Positions 22,202 to 33,656 of a stretch of DNA of 64,000 nucleotides are shown piece by piece. Both the position numbers and the translations under genes were made by a program. Source of the stretch: Juglans regia (taxonomy: Eukaryota > Streptophyta > Magnoliopsida > Fagales > Juglandaceae). The stretch spans positions 31,413,083 to 31,477,082 of the forward strand of contig NC_049903.1 in the NCBI RefSeq assembly GCF_001411555.2, read 5' to 3'. The notes beneath the pieces were generated by a model that did not search any database, was not told where the DNA came from, and was given only the letters and a program-made list of their open reading frames with translations. How positions within the stretch are numbered: position 1 is the stretch's first letter; every line of letters begins with the position of its first letter.

Positions 22202-23825
22202 ATGTCTCCAAAACGACAACGAAAAATTGTGCCTCCTCCGCCAAGTCCAAGTCCCGTACCCATTAAGGACTCCCCACCCGAGGTATCAACTCTTGAAGAT
22301 CAAATTAACATGCAAGAGAATAATAGTCAATCGATACCTACCAATAAGGAAATGTTATTGATAATTAATTATATAATTAATACTTTTGTATCAATAACTA
22401 TATAACTATAATTATATTATTATCATATAGTTGATCCACTCATCACAGTCGTAGCTATACACGTGACATCTCTCTTGAAAAAAATAGAAGGCATGAAAAA
22501 CTCAAGATCATCATTCCTAATAATTTTACTGGAGGAGTAGATGATAGTGCAGCAGTGCTTTCCTCCTATATTGGCACAGTAGTTCGAGCATATACTTCAT
22601 TTTATGTGCGTTCATGGAGAGATGTTTCAAATGAGATTAAGGAGCACATTCGAAGTCGGTGCTGGTGAGTTTACTTTGAGAGTACATTTTTTCACCTAGA
22701 TTAATATATCATATTTTTGACATAATTCACTTATTATGATGAATTCGACCTCAACTTTGGCTTAGCAAGGATTTGAGAACTGTGAATGAGTTGATGGCTA
22801 CACTATTCTAACGTTACAAGGGACAATGTCATGACTACTTTAAGAAGTTTGAGACGTTGGAAGAGGCCGCGTAGTCCCCTTTCTAGCAGATGAAGTTTGA
22901 CGATTGAAAAAAGTATTGTGATTTTTTCGCATCTCCAGATTATAAAGTATTCTAGATTTATATCCTTTAATTATTTACATTTCTATTCGTTCTATATTAT
23001 ATATCTATATATATTACAATTAACATTCTTAATTAATTTTGTAGCACTTAAGTTCTACAAATGCACAGAATAGATCCGCTTTGACTGTCCACATCTTGCC
23101 GGTTCAAGGTCATTCCACCGTATTGCTAAAGAATTGGTAATTAAAAAATTAAAAAATTCATTTATTTTCCTGATATTCTTTTATTTAAGTACTAACATTA
23201 TCTTTTTAAAATTGCTAATGTCGTATGGTTAGAAATGTAATGATCCTGAAAATGTTTCCCTCATTCATGTCTATGCTGCTGCTCATACTAATGAGTGTAG
23301 TGAGTGGATGGATCCTGCCGCTGCAGATAATTATGTAAGCGGTATTAATCTTGTTAAATAAATTATGCAACATGTGAATAATTTATTTTTTATTTGTATT
23401 TCTTTTAATAAGTTATTTATTGTGTGTTTTCTTTTAAATTGCAAGAAAAAATGATGAAGATGCAATAAGCTTTTGGGGAATCCTCTCCTAGTAACATAGG
23501 CATACTCACGCAAGTGCTCGGGCCGCAGTCTAGTATGGTAAGAGGTTTGGGACGATCTTTCAAGTATAGATGTTCATCCTCCTCAACCTCATCGACTTCA
23601 CAAATTAATAATCTTACCAAAGATTTAGAAGCTGCACAATACAAAAATGAGTATATGCGGTCGAGACAACAAGAGTTAGAGTCTCTCTTAGAGCGACAGT
23701 CTCATTTAGAGACGTGTTTGCAGGACCAACAAAGAGACAAAGAGGAAATAATTCACAGTAAAATCCAAGAGCAAGTGCAGCAGGAGATGATGATGCAAAT
23801 AGAGTGTGTTATATCGTTGCAATAG
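22202..23825 (+). pseudogene. TNPA-like gene (plant transposase Ptta/En/Spm, Transposase_24), broken
   Basis: Several exons are readable. ATG at 22202 gives MSPKRQRKIVPPPPSPSPVP. The block at about 22430-22667 contains RDISLEKNRRHEKLKIIIPN, then AAVLSSYIGTVVRAYTSFYV and SWRDVSNEIKEHIRSRCW. The block at 22750-22960 contains LRTVNELMATLF and RYKGQCHDYFKKFETLEEA with stops. Then come AGSRSFHRIAKEL near 23098-23137, HVYAAAHTNECSEWMDPAAA near 23266, and the last exon 23490-23825 with TQVLGPQSSMVRGLGRSFKY and a coiled-coil tail rich in Gln and Glu. This block order matches the Transposase_24 family, whose members bind sub-terminal repeats. Internal stops (for example near 22810 and 22875) show that it is dead. 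Confidence 0.72.
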
Positions 23826-24003
23826 AATCACGGTGGATAAGGAAAGAACAAGAAATGAATTTTATAAATTTTATCTGTATATATAACTAATTTTAATATC
23901 AAATTTTGAAACTTTATAAGACATTGTTAGTTGTTAATTGATAGTATGTAATATGATACAATTTGTATGTTTTTTAATTTTATGAAATTAGTATTTCTGA
24001 TCT

Positions 24004-24495
24004 GTACGTTCGAATGTAAATAAAAAAAATGTTTGAACATTGGTTCACATTCGAACCAACGTTCAAATGTAATTACACAAAATTATAACATAACGTTCGA
24101 ACGTACGACTCAACGTTCAAACGTACTCACCCTCAAATGAACAAAACATTCGAATGTTTAAACAATTAATGTTTGAATAAACCTTCTAACGTACCACTTG
24201 CGTTCAAACGTTTCTTCGTTAACACTCAAACTAACGTCCGAACATTATACTTGTTACATCCGAACAATGATATATTAATGTTCGAACAAAAATTCAAAAG
24301 TTATTGTAGTTAATGTTTGAACGTTCAAACGTAAATATGATGTGTTCGAACTATAATCAACGAACGTCAACTTCTGACATTCAAACGCCAATCGGTCGGG
24401 TTGATGTTCGAACGTTTGATTGGACGTCCGAACGTTACTTTCTGTGGCAGATCTCAATCGTCGCAAAAAAGTGAACTTTCGAACGTTACACCAAA
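24004..24495. repeat. CACTA right sub-terminal motif array
   Basis: About twenty copies of the TTCGAAC/ACGTTC motif, for example ACGTTCGAACGTACG near 24092 and GTTCGAACGTTTG near 24408. The array stops about 200 bp from the CACTA terminus at 24691. The outermost 200 bp instead hold several ACGGTT...AACCGTCAC repeats. Confidence 0.75.
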
Positions 24496-24954
24496 CAGAA
24501 CACCTCCAACCGTCACTAAAAATATTTGTAATGACGGTTCAACAGTAAATCATCACCAATTGTTTTCTGTGACACACATTAGGTGACAGTCGTGATAACG
24601 GTTTCAAACCGTCACCAAATATCTTTAGTGACACTTTGGTTATTTTTGGCAATGATTTCCTCTATCACAAAAGATAAATTGTGTTGTAGTGTTTTATTCC
24701 AATGATTTAGTATTGATCTATGAGATAAAGTATATTAAAAAAAAATGTAGGAAGCTTATGTTTTTGTTTTTCTTTAACGTTGAAATGCATTAGTGCAGGA
24801 ATGAGGGATCCAAACACAAAGTTTGTGGCAAGGAACAGTGATACTGATTTCTACTCATGATGGACAAGATTGGTCGAATCTCATGTAAACTAGTGATCCG
24901 CCTACTTTTTGAAAGAAGGGAAATACTCTTATAAAGAGATTATACAAAAATAAT

Positions 24955-25055
24955 TTCACAAATTGATGTGGTTTTATGTGATTCATCAAATTATAAAGTT
25001 ACTTTTATTGTAAAATAAATCTAGAAGATCAGATGAAACTATATCAATTTATTTA
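24955..25055. mobile_element. Short palindromic MITE-like element, second copy
   Basis: Related to 14814-14918: the left arm is ACAAATTGATGTGGTTTTAT, the centre ATTATAAAGTTACTTTTATTG, and the right arm ends ACTATATCAATTTATT. The arms are more diverged than in the other copy. Confidence 0.5.
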
Positions 25056-25222
25056 ATTACTTTTGTTTAATTTGTTTGTGGAATCGAGTACTCAAGAAAG
25101 AATAGAGTTATGTTTTCCTTAAAGACTTCACTACTTGATGTATTTTTTTTAAATTTCGACAAGCCTCTTATGTGGGTCAGATGTTAGCTATTATTTTAGG
25201 GCTCAAAAATTTAATTTTTATG

Positions 25223-25346
25223 TTTAATTCATCTTTTATTTAGTTAATATATATTACAGTACTTTTAATTCATCTTTTATTTAGTTAGTATATATTAAAT
25301 TACTTGTTTAATTCATCTTTTATTTAGTTAATATATATTAAAGTAC
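25223..25346. repeat. Three-copy tandem repeat, unit about 42-44 bp
   Basis: Three successive units share TTAATTCATCTTTTATTTAG followed by TTARTATATATTA and a short variable tail. Non-coding, with nothing to suggest a function. Confidence 0.8.
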
Positions 25347-25589
25347 TGATGAATTCATGAAACTTTTAACGATTAGTATATTTTTCTGAAATGAGAGATC
25401 CTTTTTCTCTTTAGGAAGGACGGTTGTGTGGATAGATTCTAAGGCCTTCATATTTTATTGGGAAAAAAAAAAGGGAAAAGAGAAAGAAACAATAGAACTC
25501 TTTTTCTTAATATTATTAAAAAGGACAAGTATTTTGTAATTTATCGAAAAGTATCACTTATGGCGGAATAATATCCGGATAGCAATGAA

Positions 25590-25613
25590 ACTCTCTCTCT
25601 CTCTCTCTCTCTC
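25590..25613. repeat. (CT)n microsatellite
   Basis: A pure CT run of about 12 units in the intergenic region. Confidence 0.85.
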
Positions 25614-25867
25614 GTCATCCATTCCACCCAGGCCATGAACCTCAATTTTCAGCTCTTGTTGACCGGAGTTCTCCTCTGATCTCCTAGACTTTCCCTTATC
25701 CACTCTATCTTGATCTACTTATTATTTCCTACTCAGCATGTGACTTTCCCATGGTTCATGATCTTTTGTTCAACTTTCTCCTCTATGATCTGAGAGGTTC
25801 TTCCCTGTTGATGCCTTTGGAAGTGGGGGTAGCCCACCTATGAGAGATTCTCCACTGGATATATTTA

Positions 25868-26197
25868 GGTCCTGTTTGGATGTTGATCAGTTGAGTTGAG
25901 ATGAATTTAAATCTTTATGAATAGTAGTGAGTTGAGATGATGGAATGAATTTTATAAAGCACGCCTAAGATGAGTTTATATGTATTTGAATGTTAAGATG
26001 AGTTTAAATGTATTTATGGAAAGTTGAAAAAGGTTGTGTGTCATACTTGTAAAGAGGTGTTGAGTTGAAAAAAGTTGTGAGTCCCACGTATAAAAAGATT
26101 TTGAGTTGAGATAGGTTTCGTAATTTGATAGTTGGGTGTTTGGATGTTAGACTCAACTTAAAATTATCTCAATTTAGTCCAAGTTCCAAACAGGGCC
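25868..26197. mobile_element. Tourist-like (PIF/Harbinger) MITE, 330 bp
   Basis: The ends are inverted: GGTCCTGTTTGGA at 25868 and, from 26197 backwards, GGCCCTGTTTGGA. They are flanked by the 3-bp duplication TTA (25865-25867 and 26198-26200). The TIR sequence, the TTA duplication and the lack of coding capacity fit the Tourist/Harbinger class. The interior repeats GTTGAGATGA/GATGAGTTTA motifs. Confidence 0.85.
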
Positions 26198-29100
26198 TTA
26201 ATGTGTCTGAGCATGACTGAAGTTTGAATTGTGGTTGAGTCGAGTACTCAATCAAACTCATCTCAGCTAGGCTAGCTCGAATTGAGATTTAAAAAAAGTA
26301 AAAATAATAAATCAAAATATAAAAATAAATAACAAATGAGATGATAAATATAAAGTGAATAAACCAATGTTGAAATCTTATACTTATAAATTAGTCGCAT
26401 ATCAAATTATACTAATATATGTTAACATATAGATATGCTCACACATATGTTAATGCAATGCATTATGTAATACATATTGTTTTGTAACTAATATACTACA
26501 TGATGAAAGAGTAATGCTTGATACAATCATAGGACGTGCAATTTTAGCGCATTTTTTAAAAAAATGAGTAGGATTTACTATTAAATTTTTTTTTGTTTTT
26601 ATATGGATCTCATATTTATCTTTTTCTTTTAAAATGAGTGTGCGAAACTTACAAACCTAAGACTGCAAATATAATTTCTCTAATATAATACCTATAAATT
26701 AAACTCGTACAAATTATACCCCAATTAGTGCATCTTCCACATGTGCCATTGTTTTTTTTTTTTTTTGGCTTATTCCTGTGTTTATTTTTTAGATTTGCAA
26801 AGCTATGGCTTGAACAATCCCACAAATGCCTACCAGCCACTTTCTCCATCGTCGGTACGACTTTTGCGGCCAACCCACAAAGCTTGTGAGGTCCCCACGT
26901 ACACGCAGACCACCACTGCATATGGCTTTCTCCACCATCCTCTCAAATTTTCTAAATTCTAATGATATTTTGCAACGGCCATCAATGGCAATACTCATGA
27001 ACTGATGACTTGGATTGCAACGTTAGCATATATAGCCCCACGTGGTCTCTACTCTCTGCACATACTATTCTCTCATTCATGTGAGAAATCCTTAATTGCT
27101 TTGAGCCTTTGGCTCATACTAGAAAACCTTAGATCAAGACATGATTTTCGGTAATATCTCATGAGTTTCATCTTCATTCTCAAATAATATAATTTCCTCT
27201 ACATCAATATAAAAGGGATATATATATATATATAAATATACATATATATAGATAGAAAAACCCTGAAGTCACATTGTAATTGGGGTGAGTCCGCAATAAC
27301 AGCTACTCTTTCATGTGATTGTTTTGAAAACAGGCTTCCGAGATAAGTGTCAATGCCTTTATAGACTTTATTCATTTCTTTCTAGTACTATCAATTGGTT
27401 TGAGGTGGATTGACAGTTCGACAAGTGCCATTCCAGCCAGAGGGGTCATGATTTGAGTTGCGGGAGGGAGCGTCATCGTAAGTAAGGTCAGAGGGTTGTT
27501 GGAGTCCTCAAACCACTACCTATGTTCTGGGAATTGGAGAATTGCAAACTGCACAGTCGTGAACCATCCACACTTTCACACACTAATCCTGCAACTTTAC
27601 ATGCATTGTGGCGTTCATTTCTCCGTATCCAGTCACCCTGCAACTTTTCTGGACCCGACAATGGATCATAGAGTCGTTTCACTATTTAACACTATTGACT
27701 GAATAGCATCAAAATCCTTTTCTAAATAGTTTTCTGAGGAAAACCTTCTTCTGCTTCAAGTTATATATATATATATTTATATATATAATGTTATAAAGCA
27801 TGATGAAATCTCAACTTGCTCAACACAAATTTGCTGCAGCTTGTGGTCAGGCTTGCATTGTACTGTGGACAAAGGCTTCGGGTCTTGCCTAATACATATA
27901 TGCAGATCATGTTTTATTTTTTCTCATGTGGACATGGAGTTTGCAAGCATCGAGGATGCCATAGGCTTCACTTAAACTGAACGCATGGAGCAGGCCATTG
28001 GAGTTCAGCAGAAAGCTGAGTGCACGGAAAAGACTATTCGTGTACTGCATACAAATGGAAAAGGTAGGTCTAAAATCCATATTTGAAGACTATAATCTCG
28101 ACCTTCTACTTAAAAGGTTGGAAATCAAAATACATGCTAAGCATGAAGAGAAAAGCAAACGATCTATTAGGATACAAACTGCATTCAAAGTTCAAACCCC
28201 ACGAGCTATTGGAAGCAAATGGAAAAGGAACCCCGAGTGAGCACCAACCTTTAGCAGAAGGACATTGATCAATTGCTGATCTGCAGTGTTCAGGGAGATG
28301 AACAGGTTCCTTAACCGACTGACTTGTTTAGTAGCTAGAGAAGGTAAGAGGTTTTCTTCTTTAAGGGTAGCCCCATTAAGACGTCTGGCTTCTCTAGGAT
28401 AATAATTACCAGTTTTTCATGAGGGCAAGGGATGCAAATATGTTTTTCATTGCCGGCAAGGAAGAGATAACCTGCAACCCAAGGACTAGATAGAACAATA
28501 ATAGTGATCTAAACCTCAGGATGCAGATTACCCGTACCTTACGCAACTGAATATCAATGGGATACAACTAAGAGATCAAACAGAAAAGAAACCGGTCTAT
28601 AGAAGGTTTCTAGCAGGAAGGGTACGTTTTGAGTCTCTTGTGCAAGATGATAGGAATTTATAACGGTTCCTTTTGTTAAACATGATCCTCAAAGCATAGG
28701 TTAATAATATATTGCAAAGGAGCGCATATGGTATAAAGCCATGATAAGGTGCTCTAACTAGAATCACCAATGATTCTGTTCTTTCATAACCAATGATGTA
28801 ATAGGGACCTTACTTTCCATAGGCAATAACTTCTACCTTGACTGCTTTTTCCATGGGACTAAGAGATCTTTTTTAGCTTTCTTTCAAAAGATTTCCTTCC
28901 AAATTATTGTCACATTCTCATAGATACTGAAGAGAAAATTGTACACATCAGAAACTTGTCTGCATAAATAGTGATAGTGTTTTGCGTGTTCCTGAAGCTT
29001 ACCTCTGTAACTCAAGAATCCCAAGCGTCGTGAATAAATTATATCAAGTGGGTCTAGCTCTCTTCCCAATGATGATGAACTGAGAAGAAAAGGGGTGCCA

Positions 29101-29301
29101 CATTTACATTTTCTATTTGGATTTACGATCTCCATCAACTTTCATGCAGCAGCATATTGATCTATTCATTTTGCTTTGTACCCTAGCTCACAACAGACTT
29201 TATTAGTTGAAGGGACATGCAAATTAATTCTTTCAAATCTAAGTAGATTTTAGATAACTGATTATATACTTCAGCACTTGTTTATCGGTCTAGATGCTGC
29301 G

Positions 29302-29872
29302 TGTGAGGGAAGGCCCATCCCGTGAAGGGCCCGAACCTAGGAAAGTCCAACCATAGAGCCCGGGCCGAAATGAGGGAGCTAAAGATCTTGGGCCATAGAA
29401 TTAAAGACCGAATGCGCAACACATTCTAGAAGGGCCCGAGTCCAAAGGGGGCCAGGTTACGGAATTACCGGCCCAAGGGAGGAAGTTGGGAGCTTGGGGT
29501 GAGAGGATCGGGAAGCGAGTGCAAACCAACCTGGGGGTGGACTGTCAACGTGGGGCTCAGGAGCATCAGAGCGAACGTCCAGGGTGTCGGCGAATTGACA
29601 AACCCAATCAATGGGTCGGATGCACTCCTATGTTCACATAGAGGCACGCGCCTGGTCCTAGGGTCACAGATCCAAGGGGTGAAGCAACCCCTACTAGTAT
29701 CAGAGAATCCGGCGCGCGATGACACGTTCTGTGTACAAAGGACGGCTCGCCCACGATCTGGCACACACCTATATGGCAGGAGGTGGCGGCATGCAACAGC
29801 CCGTTCCACGAACAAAGGATGGCTCACCCGCGATCTGATGCACGTTGGCTTGGCAGGGAAGTGGCGGTCAGA
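29302..29872 (+). repeat. Truncated 5' LTR of the Tat-type element
   Basis: It aligns with 42817-43390 of the 3' LTR (shared words include GGAAAGYCCAACCAT, GGGAGCTAAAGATC and GACAAACCCAATCA). It stops at GGCGGTCAGAC near 29872, where it runs straight into gag coding sequence. The last 300 or so bases of the LTR, including the TATA-like GGTATAAATGAG region present in the 3' copy, are lost together with the leader and primer-binding site. Confidence 0.8.
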
Positions 29873-30554
29873 CCTCCCGTATAGTGAAGGGATCTTGGTT
29901 ATGCCCCTTCCTTCCAAGTTCAAAGTTCTCCAGATGGAAGCGTACGACGTCCAAAGACCCGCTGGAGCACTTGGAAACATTCAAAGCCCACATGACCTTA
30001 CATGGCTTCCCGGGAGAGGTCGCCTGCCAGGCTTTCTTGCTAACTCTGAAGGGAGCGACCCGAAGCTGGTTTGGGTCGTTGACATCAGGAATAATAGGGA
30101 GCTTCGAGGAGCTCGCTCGTCTCTTCATGACGCAATTCCTGGCCCACCGTAAGAGGAGACGCCCACGGCTTACCTTTTAACGATCAAGCAGCGAGACGGC
30201 AAAAATTTGAAGTCGTATCTCTCGCGGTTCAATTAGGAACGCATGACTATAGACGATCAAGACAAGAAGATCACATTAGCGGCACTCCTGGGAGGTATCT
30301 CGCCGTTGAATCCGTTCATGTCCAAAATAGCACGGAAGACCCCCACCACGCTGAGAGAGTTCATGGACTGGGCAAATGAGTTCATTAACGCAGAAGATAC
30401 CCTGGAGGCCCTGACAGCCCCGCGACGGTCCAAGGTGGAACGGACCGGTATAAAGGCATCGGGGCAACGACCTAACCCCGACAACTGTGGAGGAGAGAAG
30501 GGAAGAGCGTTGGATGTGAAGAGAAAGAGAGAAACACCAACTCGAACCCAGTGA
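29873..30554 (+). pseudogene. gag region of the Tat-type element
   Basis: Readable in 29845-30180 as DPLEHLETFKAHMTLHGFPG, ATRSWFGSLTSGIIGSFEEL and FMTQFLAHRKRRRP, which is the retrotransposon gag core. After frame breaks it continues at 30243-30554 (MTIDDQDKKITLAALLGGIS, TPTTLREFMDWANEFINAED). The N-terminus is missing because of the LTR fusion, and no zinc knuckle is visible. Gag would form the virus-like particle. This copy is non-functional. Confidence 0.82.
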
Positions 30555-30815
30555 GCAAGCTGCGCCCACACTAGCTTGGCAGTGGAAGGGAACCATCGCG
30601 TGGGTCCCAAAAGAGAACAACCATGGGAGGTAGAAAGCCACCCGTACTGTTAGTACCACATGAATAACCGACACAGCACGCAAGACTACTAGAAGAATCG
30701 GGCGCGTCGGTTTGGGAATCGAACGGACCGGCCCGGAGGTAGGTGTTTGGACTTCCAGTAGCGAGAAGTCCCAAGAAGGCAAGGGACTAGGGACGGAACT
30801 TGAAAAATCCCTACC

Positions 30816-31526
30816 ATGGAGGATGGACCACTCGGAGAGATCAGCACGATCATAGGAGGGTATGCGGGCGGTAGAGCCACATCGTCGGCCCGAAGGGCAC
30901 ATGCCCAAATGGCTCGTTACAATAAAGTGTTCAGTGCGGAAAGGGGCGTAAGCAGGCCGCAACGACATGCTGGAGGCACCATAATAACCTTTGATGAAAG
31001 GGACATCCACCACCCACATGATGACGCATTGGTGGTAACAATGCAAGTGGCAAACTTCAAGACCCGAAGGATTCTGATCGACAATGGTAGCTCGGCCGAT
31101 ATCCTATTTTGGAATGTTTTTGTCAAAATGGGTATCAACCAGGACCGACTACGCCTAGCCCCAATGCCCCTAAAGGGCTTCACGGGTGACGTCGTTCAGC
31201 CAATGGGGGTCATTACTCTTTCAATTTTGGTGGGAAAGGCACCTAGAACCGCAACCACAATGACCGACTTCTTGGTTGTCAAGGCCCTGTCCTCGTACAA
31301 TGCTGTACTAGGACGCCCCACCCTGAACAATTTGAAGGCGGTGACGTCTACTTTTCACCTTAAAATGAAGTTTCCCACTGACTCGAGAGTAGGCGAAATC
31401 TGTGGTGAGCAAGTCCTGGCTCGAGAATGCTATGACAAGGAGATGAGGCATGAGGTCAAGGTCGTGGCAGCCATTGAAGTACTGGAAGAAACACTCGAGC
31501 CCGAATCACCCCCTAGTCTTGACTGA
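30816..31526 (+). pseudogene. Aspartic protease region of the Tat-type element
   Basis: A 236-codon open stretch. The protease core is RRILIDNGSSADILFWNVF (Asp-Asn-Gly-Ser in place of the usual Asp-Thr-Gly) followed by PMPLKGFTGDVVQPMG and YNAVLGRPTLNNLKAV, typical of the Tat-type pepsin-like protease. The stretch ends with a stop at 31526 before the RT part. The frame itself is intact here, although gag upstream and RT downstream are broken. Confidence 0.82.
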
Positions 31527-31559
31527 ATGGGACATGGAAGTTCGTGACGAATAGGCCCT

Positions 31560-32740
31560 CCGGTAGGCCGCACCAAATGAGCCCCTGGAGCTCAAAATAA
31601 TAGACCAACAGGAACCAGGGTGGCAAGTCCAGATCAGCACTAGGCTCAGCTCGGACATGAGAGCCTCGCTGATATCTCTCATTGTTGAACATTGAGATGT
31701 GTTCGCCTGAAGCCACGAAGACATGCTCGGAATTAACAACTCTATTATCGAGCACCAGCTCTGCGCCGACCCGACAGCAGGAAAAGTCAAGCAGAAACGA
31801 TGCAGTTTCAGTGCTGAGAAGTACAGGGCGATAGACGAAGAAATAGATCGACTCCTAGCTGCGAGATTCATTTTAGAAGTCCAGTACCGGGAATGGCTCT
31901 CTAATGTAGTCTTGGTAAAGAAGCGTAGCAGAAAGTGGTGAATGTGTATGGACTTCCCCGACCTAAACAAGGCTTGCCCAAAAGATAGCTTCCTTCTACC
32001 ACGTATTGACCTGATAGTGGATTCAACAGCAGGACATCCCCTTCTCAGCTTTATAAACACTTATTTCGGGTACAACCAGATAAGAATGAATTCGGACAAC
32101 GAAGAAAAAAAATGTTCATTACTGACTGAGGGCTCTACTGCTACAAAGCAATGCCCTTCAGTCTGAAATATGTGGGGGCCACCTACCAACGGTTAGTCAA
32201 CCGAATGTTCAAACAGCAGATCGGTCGAAACATGGAGGTCTACGTAGACGACCTATTTGTAAAAAGCAAAGAGACTTGGAAACATTTAGCAGACCTACGA
32301 GAGGCATTCTCCGTCCTTCAACAGTACCGTATGAAGCTCAACTCGTTGAAATGTGCGTTCGGTGTGGAGACAGGTAAATTTCTGGGATACATGGTCTTGG
32401 AGAGAGGGATCGAGGTGAATCCTGAAAAGATAGAAGCAGTGATAACAATGCCTTCCCCACGAAGCGTCCATGAGGTCTAGAGATTGGATGGGTGGGTGGC
32501 GGCCCTCAACCGGTTCATCGCCCGATCCACCAACCAGTGCCTACCCTTATTCAAAGTCATGAGAAAGACTTAAAGTTGGGATGAGGCATGTGAGAAGGCT
32601 TTCACCGACCTAAAGTCGTACCTCAGTAAACCCCCGCTGCTGAGCCAGACGAGCCCAGGGAAGGTCTTGATTGTGTACTTGGCGATGTCCCCACACGCCG
32701 TATCGGCTGCAATGGTCTGTGAAACGGAAGAAGGATAGCG
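31560..32740 (+). pseudogene. Reverse transcriptase region of the Tat-type element
   Basis: Fragments in two frames. 31723-32166 is split by one TGA (31939-31941) between SRKW and MCMDFPDLNKACPKDSFLLP. The usual Asp of RT motif A is replaced (FINTYFGYNQI where families have an F-x-D-x-x-x-G-Y block). A frame change near 32140 leads to MPFSLKYVGATYQRLVNRMF and the motif C block VYVDDLFVKSK at about 32250. 32500-32740 covers the RT to RNase H connection with further stops. The copy is therefore catalytically dead as well as frame-broken. Confidence 0.85.
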
Positions 32741-32744
32741 TCTC

Positions 32745-33656
32745 GTGTACTATATGAGCCGAGCCTTCCGAGGTGCAGAAGCAAGGTACCCCAGAACGGA
32801 AATGCTGGTGTTCGCCCTCATTGTCGCAGCCCGAAGATTCAAGCTATACTTCCAAGCACACCCAATCAGAGTGCTTACCAACCACCCCCTCAAGCAGATA
32901 CTGCAAAAACTTGACACCTCGAGACAACTCATCAAATGGGCAATCGAGCTCAGCGAATTCGACATGGAGTACCAGCCCAAAACCGCGACCAAAGGGCAAG
33001 TGTTGGAGGATTTCATCGCTGAATTCACCAATTTCCCAGAAGAGGTAGCAGTCGCACCCCAAGGAAAACCCTGGCAAGTCTACATTGATGGTTCATCTTG
33101 CCGGGCTAGCGGGGGAGTAGGGGTGCACATTGTCACCAAGCAAGGAGAGGAACACAGCTACACAATCAGGCTGGCCTTCAAAGTGATGGATAATGAGGCT
33201 GAGTATGAGGTGCTCCTAACAGGGATGACGGTCGCACAGTTGCTCGGAGCGGAGGATATAGAGGTAATAGCTGATTCCCATGTTATGGTCAGCCAAGTTC
33301 TGGGACAGTTTGCTACAAAAGGGGAAAGGCTGAAGAAATACCTCCAATTAGTCTGTGACGAGCGGGATCGTTTCTGCTACTTCAACCTTCAACAGGTTCC
33401 GAGGGCAAAGAATCAGAAGGCATACTGTCTGGTGAGGGCCACATTAGGGCAGGAGGAACTTCAGCTTCCAGGATACACTTTGACCAGGACAGTCGAAGCC
33501 TCGTCCATCTGGAGGGAAGTGTCTGTAACAACCCCAATGCCTCCTGAATGGGCGATGGACATCCAAAGGTTCCTACAAGAAGGGCAACTACCCAACAATG
33601 CAGAGGAAGTGCGGAAAGTTAAAAACAGGGCGGCCCGGTTCACCCTTCTGGAATGA
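32745..33656 (+). pseudogene. RNase H and second plant-type RNase H of the Tat-type element
   Basis: A 303-codon open stretch. The first part (YYMSRAFRGAEARYPRTEML, RFKLYFQAHPIRVLTNHPLK) is the ordinary gypsy RNase H. The second (WQVYIDGSSCRASGGVGVHI, FKVMDNEAEYEVLLTGMTVA, IEVIADSHVMVSQVLGQF) is a separate plant-type RNase H with the D-G-S, E and D-S blocks. The double RNase H arrangement is what places this element in the Tat group. The stretch ends in a stop at 33654-33656. Confidence 0.85.

Larger units (their letters stand above)
17541..24691 (+). mobile_element. CACTA (En/Spm) DNA transposon, decayed
   Basis: The right end is ...GTGTTGTAGTG at 24691; read on the other strand it starts CACTACAACAC, the standard CACTA terminus. 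The left side lacks a visible CACTA end but has a matching inner block: TTATTTTCTGTGACGAAAACC near 17560 against TTGTTTTCTGTGACACAC near 24560, with GACGG/CCGTC motifs in both. Inside, in + orientation, are the C-terminal end of a TNP2-like transposase and a TNPA-like (Transposase_24) gene, the normal order for CACTA elements. Sub-terminal regions are packed with a palindromic motif close to ACGTTCGAACGT. An extra antisense transposon-protein gene occupies 17894-19115. The left boundary is approximate. Confidence 0.8.
24692..29301. other. Intergenic region with small repeats, no recognisable gene
   Basis: Mostly AT-rich sequence. Items inside are listed separately: two MITEs, a short tandem repeat and a CT microsatellite. 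The part 27000-29300 is less AT-rich and might hold an untranslated or unrecognised transcript. Around 27028-27045 there is ATATATA followed by the perfect G-box CCACGTGG. No ORF there resembles a known protein, and no tRNA or rRNA was found. Confidence 0.5.

Noticed and set aside
27400..27440. GAGGTGGATTGACAG-like stretch considered as part of a miR394-type hairpin
   Set aside because: The match to the mature miRNA is poor and no complementary arm lies nearby.
29499..30152. 217-codon open frame across the 5' LTR and gag
   Set aside because: It runs through LTR sequence and reads gag in the wrong frame. The gag signature is in the frame of 29845-30180.
30276..31046. 256-codon minus-strand open frame over gag and protease
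   Set aside because: Opposite-strand shadow of GC-rich protease coding sequence; no family resemblance.
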